Shown one piece after another: positions 45,233 through 55,455 of a DNA stretch of 64,000 nucleotides. Under the pieces are notes generated by a model. The model did no database searches. It was not told the origin of the DNA and was given only the letters and a program-made list of their open reading frames with translations. The stretch comes from Ascaphus truei (lineage: Eukaryota; Chordata; Amphibia; Anura; Ascaphidae): contig CM071570.1 in the NCBI GenBank assembly GCA_036426205.1, forward strand, positions 54,426,676 through 54,490,675, given 5' to 3'. Made by a program: the position numbers and the translations under genes. Positions within the stretch are counted from its first letter, which is position 1. Each line of letters opens with the position of its first letter.

Positions 45233-46340
45233 AGTGTGTGTGTCTGCTGCAGAGTTTGTATGTGTGTGTGTGTCTGTCTGCAACAGTTTGTGTGTGTGTG
45301 TCTGCAACAGAGTTTGTGTGTGTGTGTCTGCAACAGAGTTTGTGTGTGTGTCTGCTGCAGAGTTTGTATGTGTGTGTCGGCTGCAGAGTTTGTGTGTGTG
45401 TCCGTGTGACGACTCAGGAGATTCCTTCCTCTTCCTTTCCCTCTCTCCCAGCTCCCGTTATCCTTTCTGCCCCTTCCCGCTCCTCTCCTTCACCGTCTAC
45501 CTCTCTCCCCTTGCCGCAGCGCGTTCCCCGCAGGTCTCGCGTACCCACGCGTTCCCGCAGCCCCTGCTGTAATCCTCCCCGCTCACCCTCCCCCGCGGTA
45601 GCTCATTTACCTTCCCCTGTGGTGCCATACTTTATAATCCCTGTCTGTCCACCTCTTCCTCGCTCTGCATAGTTCCTGTTTCTCTGTGTGTACCTGTCCT
45701 ATGCTGTGCTCCCTCTGTGCTCCTGTGGATACCTGCTCCTGTATTACTTTGGATTTCCCTGGCTTTGACCCCTACTCTCCCTGGACTACTCTGCTCTCTG
45801 GTAACCCCTTGAACCCTGCTACGCATACGACTTTGCTGACCTCTGGCTTCCTAGGACCTGGCTTGCTCTCTGACGACTCTACTCTCTGGATCCCCTGAAC
45901 ATTGGCTAACGGACACGACTACTCTCACGGACACCCCCAAGCGTTGCAAGTATTACTAATACTCTTCCAACAGGCCCAGCAATGCTATACCACACTCCGG
46001 GCTTGCTCCCACTGCTGTGGGTGTGTGGTATCATACCGTTCCCACCTCAGTACTGGGGTCTAGCTTGGTCTGCGGGCATACAGGCGTGACAGTCCGCTGC
46101 AGAGTTTGTGTGTGTGTGGCTCCTGCAGAGTGTGTGTGTGTGTGTGTAGCTTGTGTGTGTGTGGAGCTCTAGTGTGTGTGGTGCTGTTGTGTTGTATGTG
46201 TGTATAGCAGCAGCAGTTTGGATGTAGCTACAGAGTTTGTGTGTAGCAGCAGTTTATGCGTTTTGTGTGTGTGTGTAGCTGTTTGTGTGTAGAGCTGCAG
46301 TGTGTTGTGTGTATTTGTGTTTACACAAGGGGGTGGCAGT
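45233..46340. repeat. GT-rich minisatellite, split by a solo LTR
   Basis: Imperfect units of TGTGTGTCTGCTGCAGAG TTTG type, 20-24 bases long, run from 45233 to 45404 and again from 46092 to about 46340 in more diverged form. The solo LTR sits between the two parts. Confidence 0.85.
45405..46091. mobile_element. Solo LTR in the GT-rich array
   Basis: It begins TGTGACGACTC and ends GGCGTGACA and is flanked by identical GTCCG duplications (45400-45404 and 46092-46096). It is 687 bp long. The left part is CpG- and C-rich. CTTTATAAT lies near 45630. The remainder is pyrimidine-rich with repeated CTGGCTTTGACCCC-like phrases, as seen in frog Gypsy-type LTRs. No internal region remains. Confidence 0.88.
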
Positions 46341-46480
46341 GTGTGGCTATAGATAGCTGCAGTGCAAGTAGTTATAGAGGTGCTTTAATGTATTTACCAT
46401 TTTATTTTAATTTAAAAAAATCTATATAACTGTACAAAAGTGTCTATTATTTATGAAAAAAGTCTACATTTAGCCAATAA

Positions 46481-46623
46481 TAGTAATAATCCCCTCAGAA
46501 CAGGGCATTTCTGGCCAATAATGCCCTGGCTGGGTTAAAGTCCCTCGGCTTTGCCTCGGGCCTTCAACTATTCCAGCCAGGGCATTATTGGCCAGTAGTG
46601 CCCTGTTCTTCGGGATTATTACT
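46481..46623. mobile_element. Palindromic foldback element
   Basis: The arms AACAGGGCATTTCTGGCCAA and its near complement TTGGCCAGTAGTGCCCTGTT lie around a centre CCCTCGGCTTTGCCTCGGG. The ends read TAATAATCCC and GGGATTATTA. It is an approximately 140-bp hairpin. Confidence 0.85.
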
Positions 46624-46990
46624 TAAGTAATACATTGAGTTACCTCTCGTTTTCAAGTATGTCCTGGAGATTAAGATGACAAATAATACATAGTTACAAA
46701 TACAGTTACATAAGTGAACAGGGTATACATTATATACAATACATAGCATGCACAGTTAGAGATAATATATATAATAGGCGTATGTAAGAGTTATAGAGCA
46801 GGTTAAAATGTGAGACAGCTTTAGTTTTGAAAGAACTTAGACTGGTGGTGGATGTGAGAGTCTCCGGTATATTATTCCAGTTTTGGGTGCACGATAAGAG
46901 AAGGAGCGGCTGGATACTTTGCTCAACCTTGGGACCGTGAACAGTCTTTTGGAGTCAGATCTTAGGTTTGTTTCTGTAGCAAAATAGCAG

Positions 46991-48538
46991 ATTTCCCCTT
47001 TAATACTATGCCATCACACAGGTGTATTAGGAGTTAATTTCTTTAATGTTAAGTGCAATGCATTAAAAAAGACTAACAAAAGAGATACTGAGTAGGGTTA
47101 CTACGTTTTTTTAATTTTATTTGACTTACAGTACTGTAGCTTAAAGAGTTTTCCAGCAGATAAAACTTACAGTATTTGACATGTTAAATATATTTTATAA
47201 GGAACGAGTTACACCCCTGAAAACCCACAATAGCAGCAAATCACCAGAGACATATTTCATCATCTTTAAGTGAGTGGTTGTAAGAATAAGTAGCAGAAAC
47301 GGTTTGGTACGGTACTCTAATGTAATAATTGAACCAGCCATACAAAGCTGTAACTATTGCTCTAAGTGACTGATCTGTTTACATAAAGCCCCTCTAAACG
47401 CATTGTTTCCCATTCTTGTATAATGTCAAAAATAGTTAAAGCCACATTAAAGAAAGAAGAAAGAAAAAAACATTCCAACCACGAGTATATCTGCTGAGCT
47501 TAAAGGAACCACAACAAGAGAGAGAAAGTGGAGCGTACTACGAGGCACAGCCCACATATTAATTTGGGCACCGACAAAGAAAAAACATAACCCGTACAGT
47601 GCAAGAGGGGCCACCAAGGCACTGCAAGTAAAGCACTGCAGGCCACTACATCTGTGAAGAGGTTTAAACTCATGGACCAAAAGTGGCCAAGGAGAAAGGC
47701 ACTTCGGTGGAGCAAGGCCTACTAGCAGCATGTGAGAAAGAAATGATTGTAGCTCTACTCCTTTTGATGGGCTATGCTTTTAAGTCAGGAAATTAGAAAC
47801 AGGAGTGCCGGAGGGCATACACATCGTAAGCTCCACGCTGGGACACACACGGTTTCAATTAGGAAACATGAAAGGGACTCCTGATGAACGAAAGAAATGA
47901 AACTCCAGCCTTCTTTCTGGGAGCCACATGCCGAAAACCTTGAAAATCTAACATGAGCAACAAGGCTGGTCCGTTCTAACTCCTGAGTCAGGTTATACTG
48001 CAGAAAGTGGCCACGAATTCCTTCACGCAACTTCAAACTACTGATCTGGAGGTCAGATACTTCAGCAGCATTCCAGCTTACTCAGCAACTTTAAAGCATG
48101 TTCTTGAGCATGTGCAATGTGGTTAAGAGACTTACTAACAGTGATCTTAAAAAATGTAAAGGCCCAGACCCATATTAGATGCACTTTCCCCAACCTATGC
48201 TCAGAATAAATGGAATTCAGAAAGACTATTAGAAGCTAGACTGTAAAAAGAGAGAAGCAAAATGAACCAGATATATTGCTGTACTCAAATACAATGTTAA
48301 ATAAATATTTTAATGATTTACTGTATAGCTATAAGGGCATATTTACTGTACTAAACCGTGCTCTACCATAAAACAACTTCCGGGTTTAAATTTGCTCTAA
48401 GGTGTCTTCAAGTGCCAGATGGTGTCTTGAGGAATATCACCGCTTAGTAAATTTGTACCACAATCCATTAGTAGAAGAGAGAAAAAAGGTGGTGGTGCAC
48501 AATCGAAGAGAACACACGGAGGGCTAGTAAGTAAGCTC
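46991..48538. other. Unannotated stretch
   Basis: AT-rich intron-like sequence with no supported exon or repeat. Confidence 0.45.
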
Positions 48539-48541
48539 TAA

Positions 48542-48877
48542 GGCTAGGTCCCCGCTGTCTGCTGCAGCGCCCGCTATGGCGGGTGCTGCAGGGACAAGAG
48601 CCGCCACTCAATGGGGCCGGGCCCACTGCGAGGGGCGGCCGCCGCACGGCGAGATTTTCAGGTACACATTAAAATTGTGATTAGAACTAGCGACTGAGCG
48701 CTAGGCCACGCCCCCCGGTGGTTCAGATGAGGGCGAACCTGCCGGGTGACGTCATGGCTGCGCCCCCGTCTTGTCCCCCTGTCTTTGCCGTGCAGCTCCC
48801 TGCAGACCGGGGAACTCGGCTGCACGCGCCGCCAGCCTGGCAGACGCGCGTGCAACGCAGACAGTGGGGCCATAGCC
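48542..48877. mobile_element. Harbinger-like MITE
   Basis: The inverted ends GGCTAGGTCCCCGCTGTCTG and CAGACAGTGGGGCCATAGCC are flanked by TAA (48539-48541 and 48878-48880). The interior has GGGTGACGTCATGG and GAGGGCGAACC. Confidence 0.82.
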
Positions 48878-48880
48878 TAA

Positions 48881-49353
48881 GAAAAAAAATTATTGGCACA
48901 TGTGGTACAGGATAAAAACACTCTTATGCATTTTGCGCCGGATGGTGCTTTATCAAAGAGTAGAGGACCTCCTCTTTGTAGCATATCCGCATTCCGTGAC
49001 ATTTTTTGGCCAATGCCTGTGTGTGAGCACAGGTGAATGCTAAAAGGCACAGATAAAGATTGCCAAAAGCATTGGCGAACGGATGTATTAACCACCCTAG
49101 GTGATTGATGTTAACCTAGATTAGGCTTTATGTCACAGATGGGAGGACTGACGACTAGATATTAGAAATTTTAAAAACAATCGTGTATACATAATGTATG
49201 GCCACTCAGAAAAAAGTTAAAAACACCTGTACAAATACAATCTTTTAGAAAATGAATATTAATATTACATAAAATCTCTAACTGGATACATAAACATTCT
49301 ACTGTTGTGTAACAATGTATTTGTTAATGTATCTCTACTATACACTATATTTA
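48881..49353. other. Unannotated stretch, partly repeat-like
   Basis: GCATTTTGCGCCGGATGGTG and CTTTATCAAAGAG near 48930-48960 resemble frog snap-back repeats. No paired arm was found. Confidence 0.35.
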
Positions 49354-49991
49354 TCTATATATATAAAACTGAAACCGTTGTTTGTTTGCTGTGCTTGTGG
49401 GCAATCTGATTGGTCCGTTTGTCTGTCACTCAGTCTCTGGCCAATCTGTCACATACCCAACTGTCACATTCTCACCCGCCGCCGACACAGCTCCGCGTGG
49501 GGGGGAGACTAAGACGCACAACCACCCGGCCACTCTTCTCCTCCTCACCCCGCGGCCCGGCGACAAAGGTGAGGGGGGGAACGTGACTGTCGCCTCTGCT
49601 GGCTCCTCTGTCGCAGGCTCCGTTTTGGGGGAAAGCCTCCAGTTTCACTCAGTACGGGGGGTGAAAGGAGCGGGCCCCGTTCTCTCACCCCTCCCCTCAG
49701 CGGGGACCGCCTGGAGCGCCGGGGAGGGTTGGAGAGGGGGGGAAACACACACACACAGGGGACAGGGGGAGAAACACCGCCAGGGACGGGGTTGGGGGAG
49801 GGAAACAAGCACCTGGGGGGGGGGGGGGGGGGGGACCCACCGGGGGGGGGGGGGGGGGGGGAACCCCCCCCCAAAATTCCCCCCCCCCCCCAAGATTCAC
49901 CCACGATTCACTCCCCCCACCCAAGATTCACCACCCCACCAAACAATTATTAGGGATTTACATCCCGGGCAACGCCGGGTCTCTCAGCTAG
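49354..49991 (+). mobile_element. Non-autonomous Helitron
   Basis: The left end is TCTATATATATAAAACTGAA. The right end has a hairpin CCCGG-GCAACG-CCGGG (49964-49979), then TCTCTCAG and CTAG. The element lies exactly between A (49353) and T (49992) with no target duplication, as Helitrons do. It is 638 bp with no Rep/helicase. The interior is CpG-rich with long G- and C-runs at about 49816-49890. Confidence 0.88.
49816..49892. repeat. Poly(G)/poly(C) tract
   Basis: Two G-runs of about 19 bases and two C-runs lie within 77 bases, so length calls here may be unreliable. Confidence 0.9.
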
Positions 49992-50312
49992 TTTTACATA
50001 TTTCTTTTAAACAGAGATGATTAGAAATGGGAAACACTCACACAGACCAAATTTTTATATACATCTCCAAAGACAGTGTTTATAACTAACCAGGTGTCAA
50101 ACATATTTAGCACTATGATAATGATTAGATAAATGTAATACCCTGTCAACTTTTTAATATTACTTCCCATGTGGGACACGATATATTAAATCATATATTT
50201 AAAATTTGACGGTATATATAAAACTAATTAGAAGTCAACAAAGCTAAGGAAGCAGACAATACAAAAGCAATACTGTACATGAAAATCAAATACCATAATT
50301 AAGATATGCCAG

Positions 50313-50885
50313 TGTCACGGGAGACTCCTGTGGCGTGTAGGATCTCGGTGGCCGGAACAGCAGGAAGCGAAGTAGGCGTCACAAGCAGGGGTCCGAGGCA
50401 GGCGGCAGGTAGCGAAGTCAGGTAACAAGCAGGGGTCCGAGGCAGACGGCAGGTAGCGAAGTCAGGTAACAAGCAGAGGTCAGCAACGAGGAGACTGGAA
50501 CAGGACAGGCGGGGCAGGACAGGTCCGGGAGCAGGGACTGAGAATAGGGAGCAGGGACTGAGACCGGGGAGCAGGGACTGAGACCGGGGAGCAAGGAACA
50601 AACAGGGACAAGCCAGATTACTAGCAAGGGCCTTTACTGTGAACAGACTACAAATACGGGTACAGGTACAGATCAGGAATCAAAGACAGAGGCATGTGCA
50701 TAGGAGTCTGACTAGAAACAGAGGCAATTGAACCAACCAGGAAGCAGAAGCTATAAAGGGCAGAGACAGGAGCAACAAGAAGACAGACAGGCAGACAGAG
50801 GAACCCAGAGGAAACAGAAGACAGCAGCACACCCAGTGGACAAAGAAGAACTATGGTTAGGCAGGAGGTCTAGGAGACCCTGACA
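50313..50885. mobile_element. Solo LTR
   Basis: It begins TGTCACGGGAG and ends GACCCTGACA and is flanked by identical GCCAG duplications (50308-50312 and 50886-50890). Two tandem copies of a 41-44 base unit (AAGCAGGGGTCCGAGGCAG and flanks) lie at 50383-50475, and GGGAGCAGGGACTGAGA repeats three times at about 50525-50590. TATAAAGG occurs at 50752. It is 573 bp, with no internal region. Confidence 0.88.
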
Positions 50886-50890
50886 GCCAG

Positions 50891-51885
50891 TACATGTTAG
50901 CAGAAGATATGAACTAACACTCTTCATGAGATTAATAATCTCTTATACTATGTACACACTTATGCATCTATCCAAATACAAATATTTATCAACATTGTAT
51001 TGGGTCTCAATGGATATTTCCTCATGAAATTAGTGATCAAAGTAGTATTCTCATTATTGCAGCAGGTCGAATGGTCTGGGGATGAAGTAAAAATTCATGG
51101 TCAATATGTATAAAGATTATGTATAATTTACAAAGATTATTCTCAACGATGTGACCAAAATCCACATAAGTGTACATATATGCCCTGCTGTTCGCAAAGT
51201 TATGCAGTTGCATAGGGAATATCCTAAATGCAAAGACGTGACAGATCAAAGAAAATGATACAACTCCCAATCAGTATTGATACCAGATGGGGAGAGAGCA
51301 CTCAGTCTATGAATCCAGTACATCTCCCGTTTGTTAAAAATATTAAGACGGTCACTCCCCCCTAAAGGGCATCTTGATATGTTCTATACCTAGAAATTTG
51401 AAGTTATTCAGTCCGCCTTTTGGACATTCTGAGAAATGTCTAGATACCGGATAACTAATGTGTCTTTTTTTTTTTTTACAGATCTAACATGTTCCATTGT
51501 TCTTTGTTTCAAAGGGCGAATAGTTCTGCCCACATACCCTTTGTCACATCCGCATTTCGGATAATAAATTACAAAGTTAGTATTGCAATTTATAACAGTT
51601 TGGATTTTGAAATCTTTATCCAAACTTATCAATAAAAGTTTTTGTTTGATTTGCATACATGCATATTTTGCAGTTACCACAAAACCCTTTCAAAGTTTCA
51701 AGCCTATTGCCCTCCTGGTTTTGGGATCTATACTGGCTTGGAGTAAGGAAAGCTGAAAAAGGTTTAGCTCTTTTGTAAACAAATTTGGGACCTTTGATTG
51801 TAAATGGTCTCAAATCCTTATCCAAGTTCAGTACGTCCCAATATTTTTGTTACAATCGTTCGAATTTGGTGGGCCTGGCTACTAT
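50891..51885 (-). pseudogene. Penelope-like retroelement 3' part with GIY-YIG endonuclease
   Basis: On the minus strand a reading frame broken once contains DKDLRPFTIKGPKFVYKRAK, then the linker GFCGNCKICMY with a Cys-X2-Cys-X2-Cys knuckle (about 51665-51700). Next comes FVIYYPKCGCDKGYVGRTIR and LKQRTMEHV (about 51480-51580). That is the GIY-YIG nuclease of Penelope-like elements, with the Tyr pair, the YVGRT segment and the Glu of the EH motif. The frame shifts between 51616 and 51680. The nuclease would nick the target for reverse transcription. The reverse transcriptase itself is absent, so the element is 5' truncated near 51885. The rest, to 50891, is 3' coding and untranslated sequence. 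Confidence 0.8.
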
Positions 51886-51969
51886 GTTGTGTGATGAACA
51901 ACGGTACCCCTGTATTTTCCTGTTTTTTGTGTTAATACTTTGGTTGTTTTTGATCCAGAAGTACTACTC

Positions 51970-52228
51970 TGTCACGTCATGTGACCCGCAGCGTCATTTG
52001 ACGTCACGTTTCCGTGGCAACTGTGTCGTCACATGACCCCACGGCATCATGGTCATGTGTCCAGACGCCGGCTGAACCTCGGTAAGTAGAGGTTGCAGAG
52101 GCCTCACGCGGTCCCCCGGCATTTCATTTAAATGCCTTGGGGAAGAGCACGAGACCTCTGCAACTGACCGCACCCCCCCCCCCCACAGACAAATCTCATG
52201 CCCCGCCCCCCAGTTTGCACACCGCTGC
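51970..52228 (-). mobile_element. hAT MITE, partial, related to 18700-18997
   Basis: It shares in reverse complement GTAAGTAGAGGTTGCAGAGG, CGGCATTTCATTTAAATGCC and the CAGTTTGCACACCGCTG end. The other end is truncated near TGTCACGTCATGTGACC. A short related TIR piece (CTGCGCACCCCTG) occurs at 52329-52343. Confidence 0.6.
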
Positions 52229-52386
52229 CTTAAATAAGAGGTAAATGAGTTTACAAGGGGTTGAAGATACACATCTATATAACGTGATAGGCCTGCCAGG
52301 CGCGCCCCCCAGTCTCCACGCCCCCCAGTCTGCGCACCCCTGAGCTAGGTGAAAGTGGTGAAAGGCAAGGTTGCAGACCTGTCTAA

Positions 52387-52720
52387 GGCCGCGGCCCCAG
52401 TACCTTCTACAGGTGCGTTCAAGCTCCGCCCCCCCCAGTCAGTCCGGTCCCAGTTAGTACCCTGTCACGCACATTTCCCCAGTGGTGCGCGACATGTTAT
52501 AACTGAGACAGGGGAATTTAAGCTCAGAGTTTGCGACGGAGGCGCGGTCATGCCCCTGCCTGTGGTACACCCAATGAGGGAGAACCAGCCACATGAGGTC
52601 ATGGCCATGCCCCTGCAAACCCCCTCCTGTCGCAAACTCACCCTCTGACCCAGGACCTCAGTGCACGCACCGCCGCCCCTGCCGGGCGCACGTGCTCCAG
52701 TGCTGACTGGGATTGCAGCC
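52387..52720. mobile_element. Harbinger-like MITE
   Basis: The inverted ends GGCCGCGGCCCCAGTA and the complement of GGCTGCAATCCCAGTC are flanked by TAA on both sides (52384-52386 and 52721-52723). The interior carries CAATGAGGGAGAACCAG and CACATGAGGTCATGG. Confidence 0.78.
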
Positions 52721-52759
52721 TAAAACATGTGAATGTGCTCACAAGTGATATTCTTAATT

Positions 52760-52760
<1 letters not shown>

Positions 52761-52794
<34 letters not shown>
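52761..52794. repeat. TA microsatellite
   Basis: Alternating TA sequence directly abutting the Tigger-like MITE at 52795. Confidence 0.9.
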
Positions 52795-52797
<3 letters not shown>

Positions 52798-53125
52798 GCA
52801 TACCCCGCTTTAAGTACACTCACTTTAAGTACACTCGCGAGTAAGTACATATCACCCAATAGGCAAACGGCAGCTCACGCATGCGCCTGTCAGCACGTCC
52901 TGAACAGAAATACCGGCTCCCTACCTGTACCGAAGCTGTGCACAAGCGGGGAGACTATAGAGCCTGTTACAAATGCGTTATTTACATCAGTTATGCACGT
53001 TTATGACGATTGCAGTACAGTACATGCATCAATAAGTGGGAAAAGGTAGTGCTTCACTTTAAGTACATTTTCGCTTTACATACATGCTCCGGTCCCATTG
53101 CGTACGTTAATGCGGGGTATGCCTG
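52795..53125. mobile_element. Tigger/pogo-like MITE, copy 2
   Basis: CAGGCATACCCCGC at the left end and GCGGGGTATGCCTG at the right. It is about 97 percent identical to 6091-6421. The left TA is present inside the TA microsatellite, but the right TA has been replaced by CA where the minisatellite starts. Confidence 0.85.
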
Positions 53126-53216
53126 CAGATCCCGCAGCCTCAGACCCTGCAGATCCCGCAGCCTCAGACCCTGCAGCCTCAGACCCTGCAGACCCCACAG
53201 CCTCAGACCCCGCATT
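53126..53216. repeat. Minisatellite, 24-bp and 15-bp units
   Basis: Units of CAGATCCCGCAGCCTCAG plus ACCCTG repeat about four times, with shorter CAGCCTCAGACCCTG units between. Confidence 0.9.
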
Positions 53217-53740
53217 GTGAATGGTTAAATGGGGGAACATCTGGGAACAAAAGTTCAAGTTTGTTTAATTTTTATTGAAGAGACAATTTTTTTTAAATGA
53301 TTTAAATACCGGAAATAACCGCGTGCAATAATGATGTTATCATATGGCGTTTTGTATTATATAGGGCACCCTTCATTCCTGATGCCCCCTGTACCCCGTG
53401 GAGTAGTATCTCTCTTACCTGTGTCTTAAATCACTGCTCAGATATTCCATGAGGGAAACCGCATTACCTCGGGCATTAAATACCCCTCCAAACACTGTGA
53501 AGCCGGGGCAGTCTCGCTGACTCCCCCTGTGGGCTGGAGGGGGTAGTTATAAGGTCCTGCCTGTACTCCTCCCCTCCCCCTCTTATGACCCCCTGAATTT
53601 TATCCGGGGAACGAATAGTCTTTATTTATTGGACAAACTGAACTATTTATTGAAATAAAGTCTTTTTTTATACAGAGACTGCTTGTATATATTATATATA
53701 TTTATAATATGTGAATGGAGAGATTGCGGGGGCGGGGAGA
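53217..53740. other. Unannotated stretch
   Basis: No recognised exon or element. Confidence 0.4.
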
Positions 53741-53743
53741 GCG

Positions 53744-54113
53744 ATATGTCCATCAAGTTTAACCTCTGCTAAACCCAGATGACAGATACTTATTCTATAT
53801 TTGTATTTACAGTATATTGATCCAGAGGAAGGCAAACAAAAAACCCCAGTGACACATCATTAGATGATATCTCATAAGGGGAAAAATAAATTCCTTCCTA
53901 ACTCCAAATATTGTCAATCGGATTACTCCCTGGATCAACATCCTTCCCATATTTACATATTTGGTATATCCCTGTATACCTTCCCTTTCTAAAAAGATGT
54001 CCAACTTTTTTTGAACATATCTATATTATCTGCCATCACAGTTTCCATGAGTAATGAATCCCACATTGTAACTGCTCTTACTGTAAAGAACCCTTTCTTT
54101 TGTTGCTGGTGAA

Positions 54114-54116
<3 letters not shown>
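53744..54116 (-). mobile_element. CR1 LINE 3' end
   Basis: The minus strand encodes HQQQKKGFFTVRAVTMWDSL, the CR1 C-terminus seen at 9820-9900 on the plus strand, followed by the 3' untranslated tail. It is cut at 54116 by the CA microsatellite. Confidence 0.85.

Positions 54117-54181
<65 letters not shown>
54117..54181. repeat. CA then TA microsatellite
   Basis: About 22 CA units followed by about 9 TA units, immediately left of the LTR at 54182. Confidence 0.95.
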
Positions 54182-54765
54182 TGTGATGCCCACACCACGT
54201 TGTAGCATCTTTTAGTCCCAGATAAAGGCAGAAAACGCTGTATCTCTTACATGGGGTTTGTTTACAGGGATTAAATCATGCTAAAAGGCCCACCCTCCCT
54301 TTAAATCAAAACAACACATCAAAATAACACCTATTCCCTTTAGAGAAAACGAATTCAACTTGGCTTTAGCCCTTGCTAACTGGATGGCCATATAAGCTGG
54401 TTCCCAAGGCAAAACATGCCTTGTTTTTTCTTATCTGTCAGTCCTTTTGAGTAGACGTCACTGCTTCAGCAGGGTCTCTCCTCCTTTCTTCCTAGAAGAA
54501 CTCAGCATCACGTTGAGCCCAGAGAAGCTCCTCTGTAGGTCCTCTGTACCAGCTTCCTTAGCTGGGGAGCCCTTCCTATCTCCCCCCTTCTCTGGGGAAA
54601 ACAGTCTGTGACTCAGAAGTGTCTCTCTGGCAACATCTCTGTAGTCACTACCTGACTATTCAGACCAGGCTGATTAGCTTCAGCTGAACTAGCTACTCTA
54701 AAGATTAACTGTCTGAGAGCTGAAAAATCAAATTCTAGCCGCTAGAGGGCAGTGATGGTATCACA
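54182..54765 (-). repeat. 3' LTR of the short LTR-pair element
   Basis: A 584-bp LTR with ends TGTGATGCC and GGTATCACA. Confidence 0.75.
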
Positions 54766-55169
54766 TATCTCTCCCCCCAGCGAAACATTGTCCTGTGAGC
54801 GGCCCGTGCCCTATTCCCGTGCACCAACCTCTTTGTCAGATATGTCTGACATCCACCTCTTCTTTTCCTTGCCTTCCTGTTGAAGAGTCCTTCAGGGCAA
54901 GTACTAGGCCTTCTGGGCCTGCAGTTCATGAAGATGTACCTCCATCTTTTTCCTCGTGTGCTCAGAGTCTCCTTAATATCTTTGGTTTCTGCCTGCAGGA
55001 TAGGTGAAGGCTTAGTTAACCCTTGCTCCAATGGTTCAGCCTTTACAATCTCGTTTTTTATTGGGGTAGTGTCTCCAATTACTACTGTACCCTTGTCTTC
55101 ATGGACCTTGGTTTCCATGGCATCCAGACGCTGGGGCATGGCCAATTCCTTTTCCTGTAGTGGAGACAC
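54735..55169 (-). CDS. Hypothetical 144-residue reading frame in the LTR-pair element
   Basis: The frame starts MSPLQEKELAMPQRLDAMET and covers most of the internal region. It ends ERYVIPSLPSSG, just inside the LTR. The first half is Lys/Glu-rich with heptad-like spacing that could form a coiled coil. The second half is Arg-rich (RRPSTCPEGLFNRKARKRR). A pyrimidine-rich TTCTTGTTTTAG upstream (55218-55229 on the minus strand) could be a splice acceptor. I do not recognise the family. It may be the tail of an env- or pol-distal gene that remained after deletion, rather than a functional gene. Confidence 0.35.
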   Translation of the reverse strand: MSPLQEKELAMPQRLDAMETKVHEDKGTVVIGDTTPIKNEIVKAEPLEQGLTKPSPILQAETKDIKETLSTRGKRWRYIFMNCRPRRPSTCPEGLFNRKARKRRGGCQTYLTKRLVHGNRARAAHRTMFRWGERYVIPSLPSSG

Positions 55170-55455
55170 TTTTGTATTACTGTTCTGGAGAACCTCTCCC
55201 TGTTTTAACTCTACCGTCTAAAACAAGAAACAAAAAAGTCCAGAGCAACATCCAATGTGACAAAAATACACAGTGAAATACCTATATATCTCATGAAAAA
55301 AAGCGTAATTTAGTTAACCCTTTGGCCTAAGCGTATAAGCCTGCGAGCCACTTTCAAGGCATAACCATAATATCGCAGGTCCTAACACTAACTGGTTAAA
55401 ATCCTTATTTACCTCTATAATTAAAGGAAGGATGGTCTTGGCATTTAACCTGTCG

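Larger units (their letters stand above)
44895..46990 (-). mobile_element. L2-type LINE tail split by nested insertions
   Basis: The 3' end (44895-44933, complement of CCTGGTAAAACATTTTAT) is separated from its continuation (about 46626-46990) by 1.7 kb of inserted sequence. The continuation encodes PETLTSTTSLSSFKTKAVSH on the minus strand, as at 1-206. Within the insert are a GT-rich array, a solo LTR and a foldback element. Confidence 0.65.

Noticed and set aside
45405..45620. CpG-rich patch that could be a promoter island
   Set aside because: It lies entirely within a solo LTR with target duplications, so the composition is explained by the mobile element.
45100..45672. Overlapping long frames on both strands across the GT-rich array and LTR
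   Set aside because: Repeat-derived. Both strands and several frames are open because of the short-unit repeats.
49382..50020. 212-codon frame and several antisense frames
   Set aside because: They cross poly(G)/poly(C) runs inside the Helitron and encode low-complexity Gly/Pro sequence.
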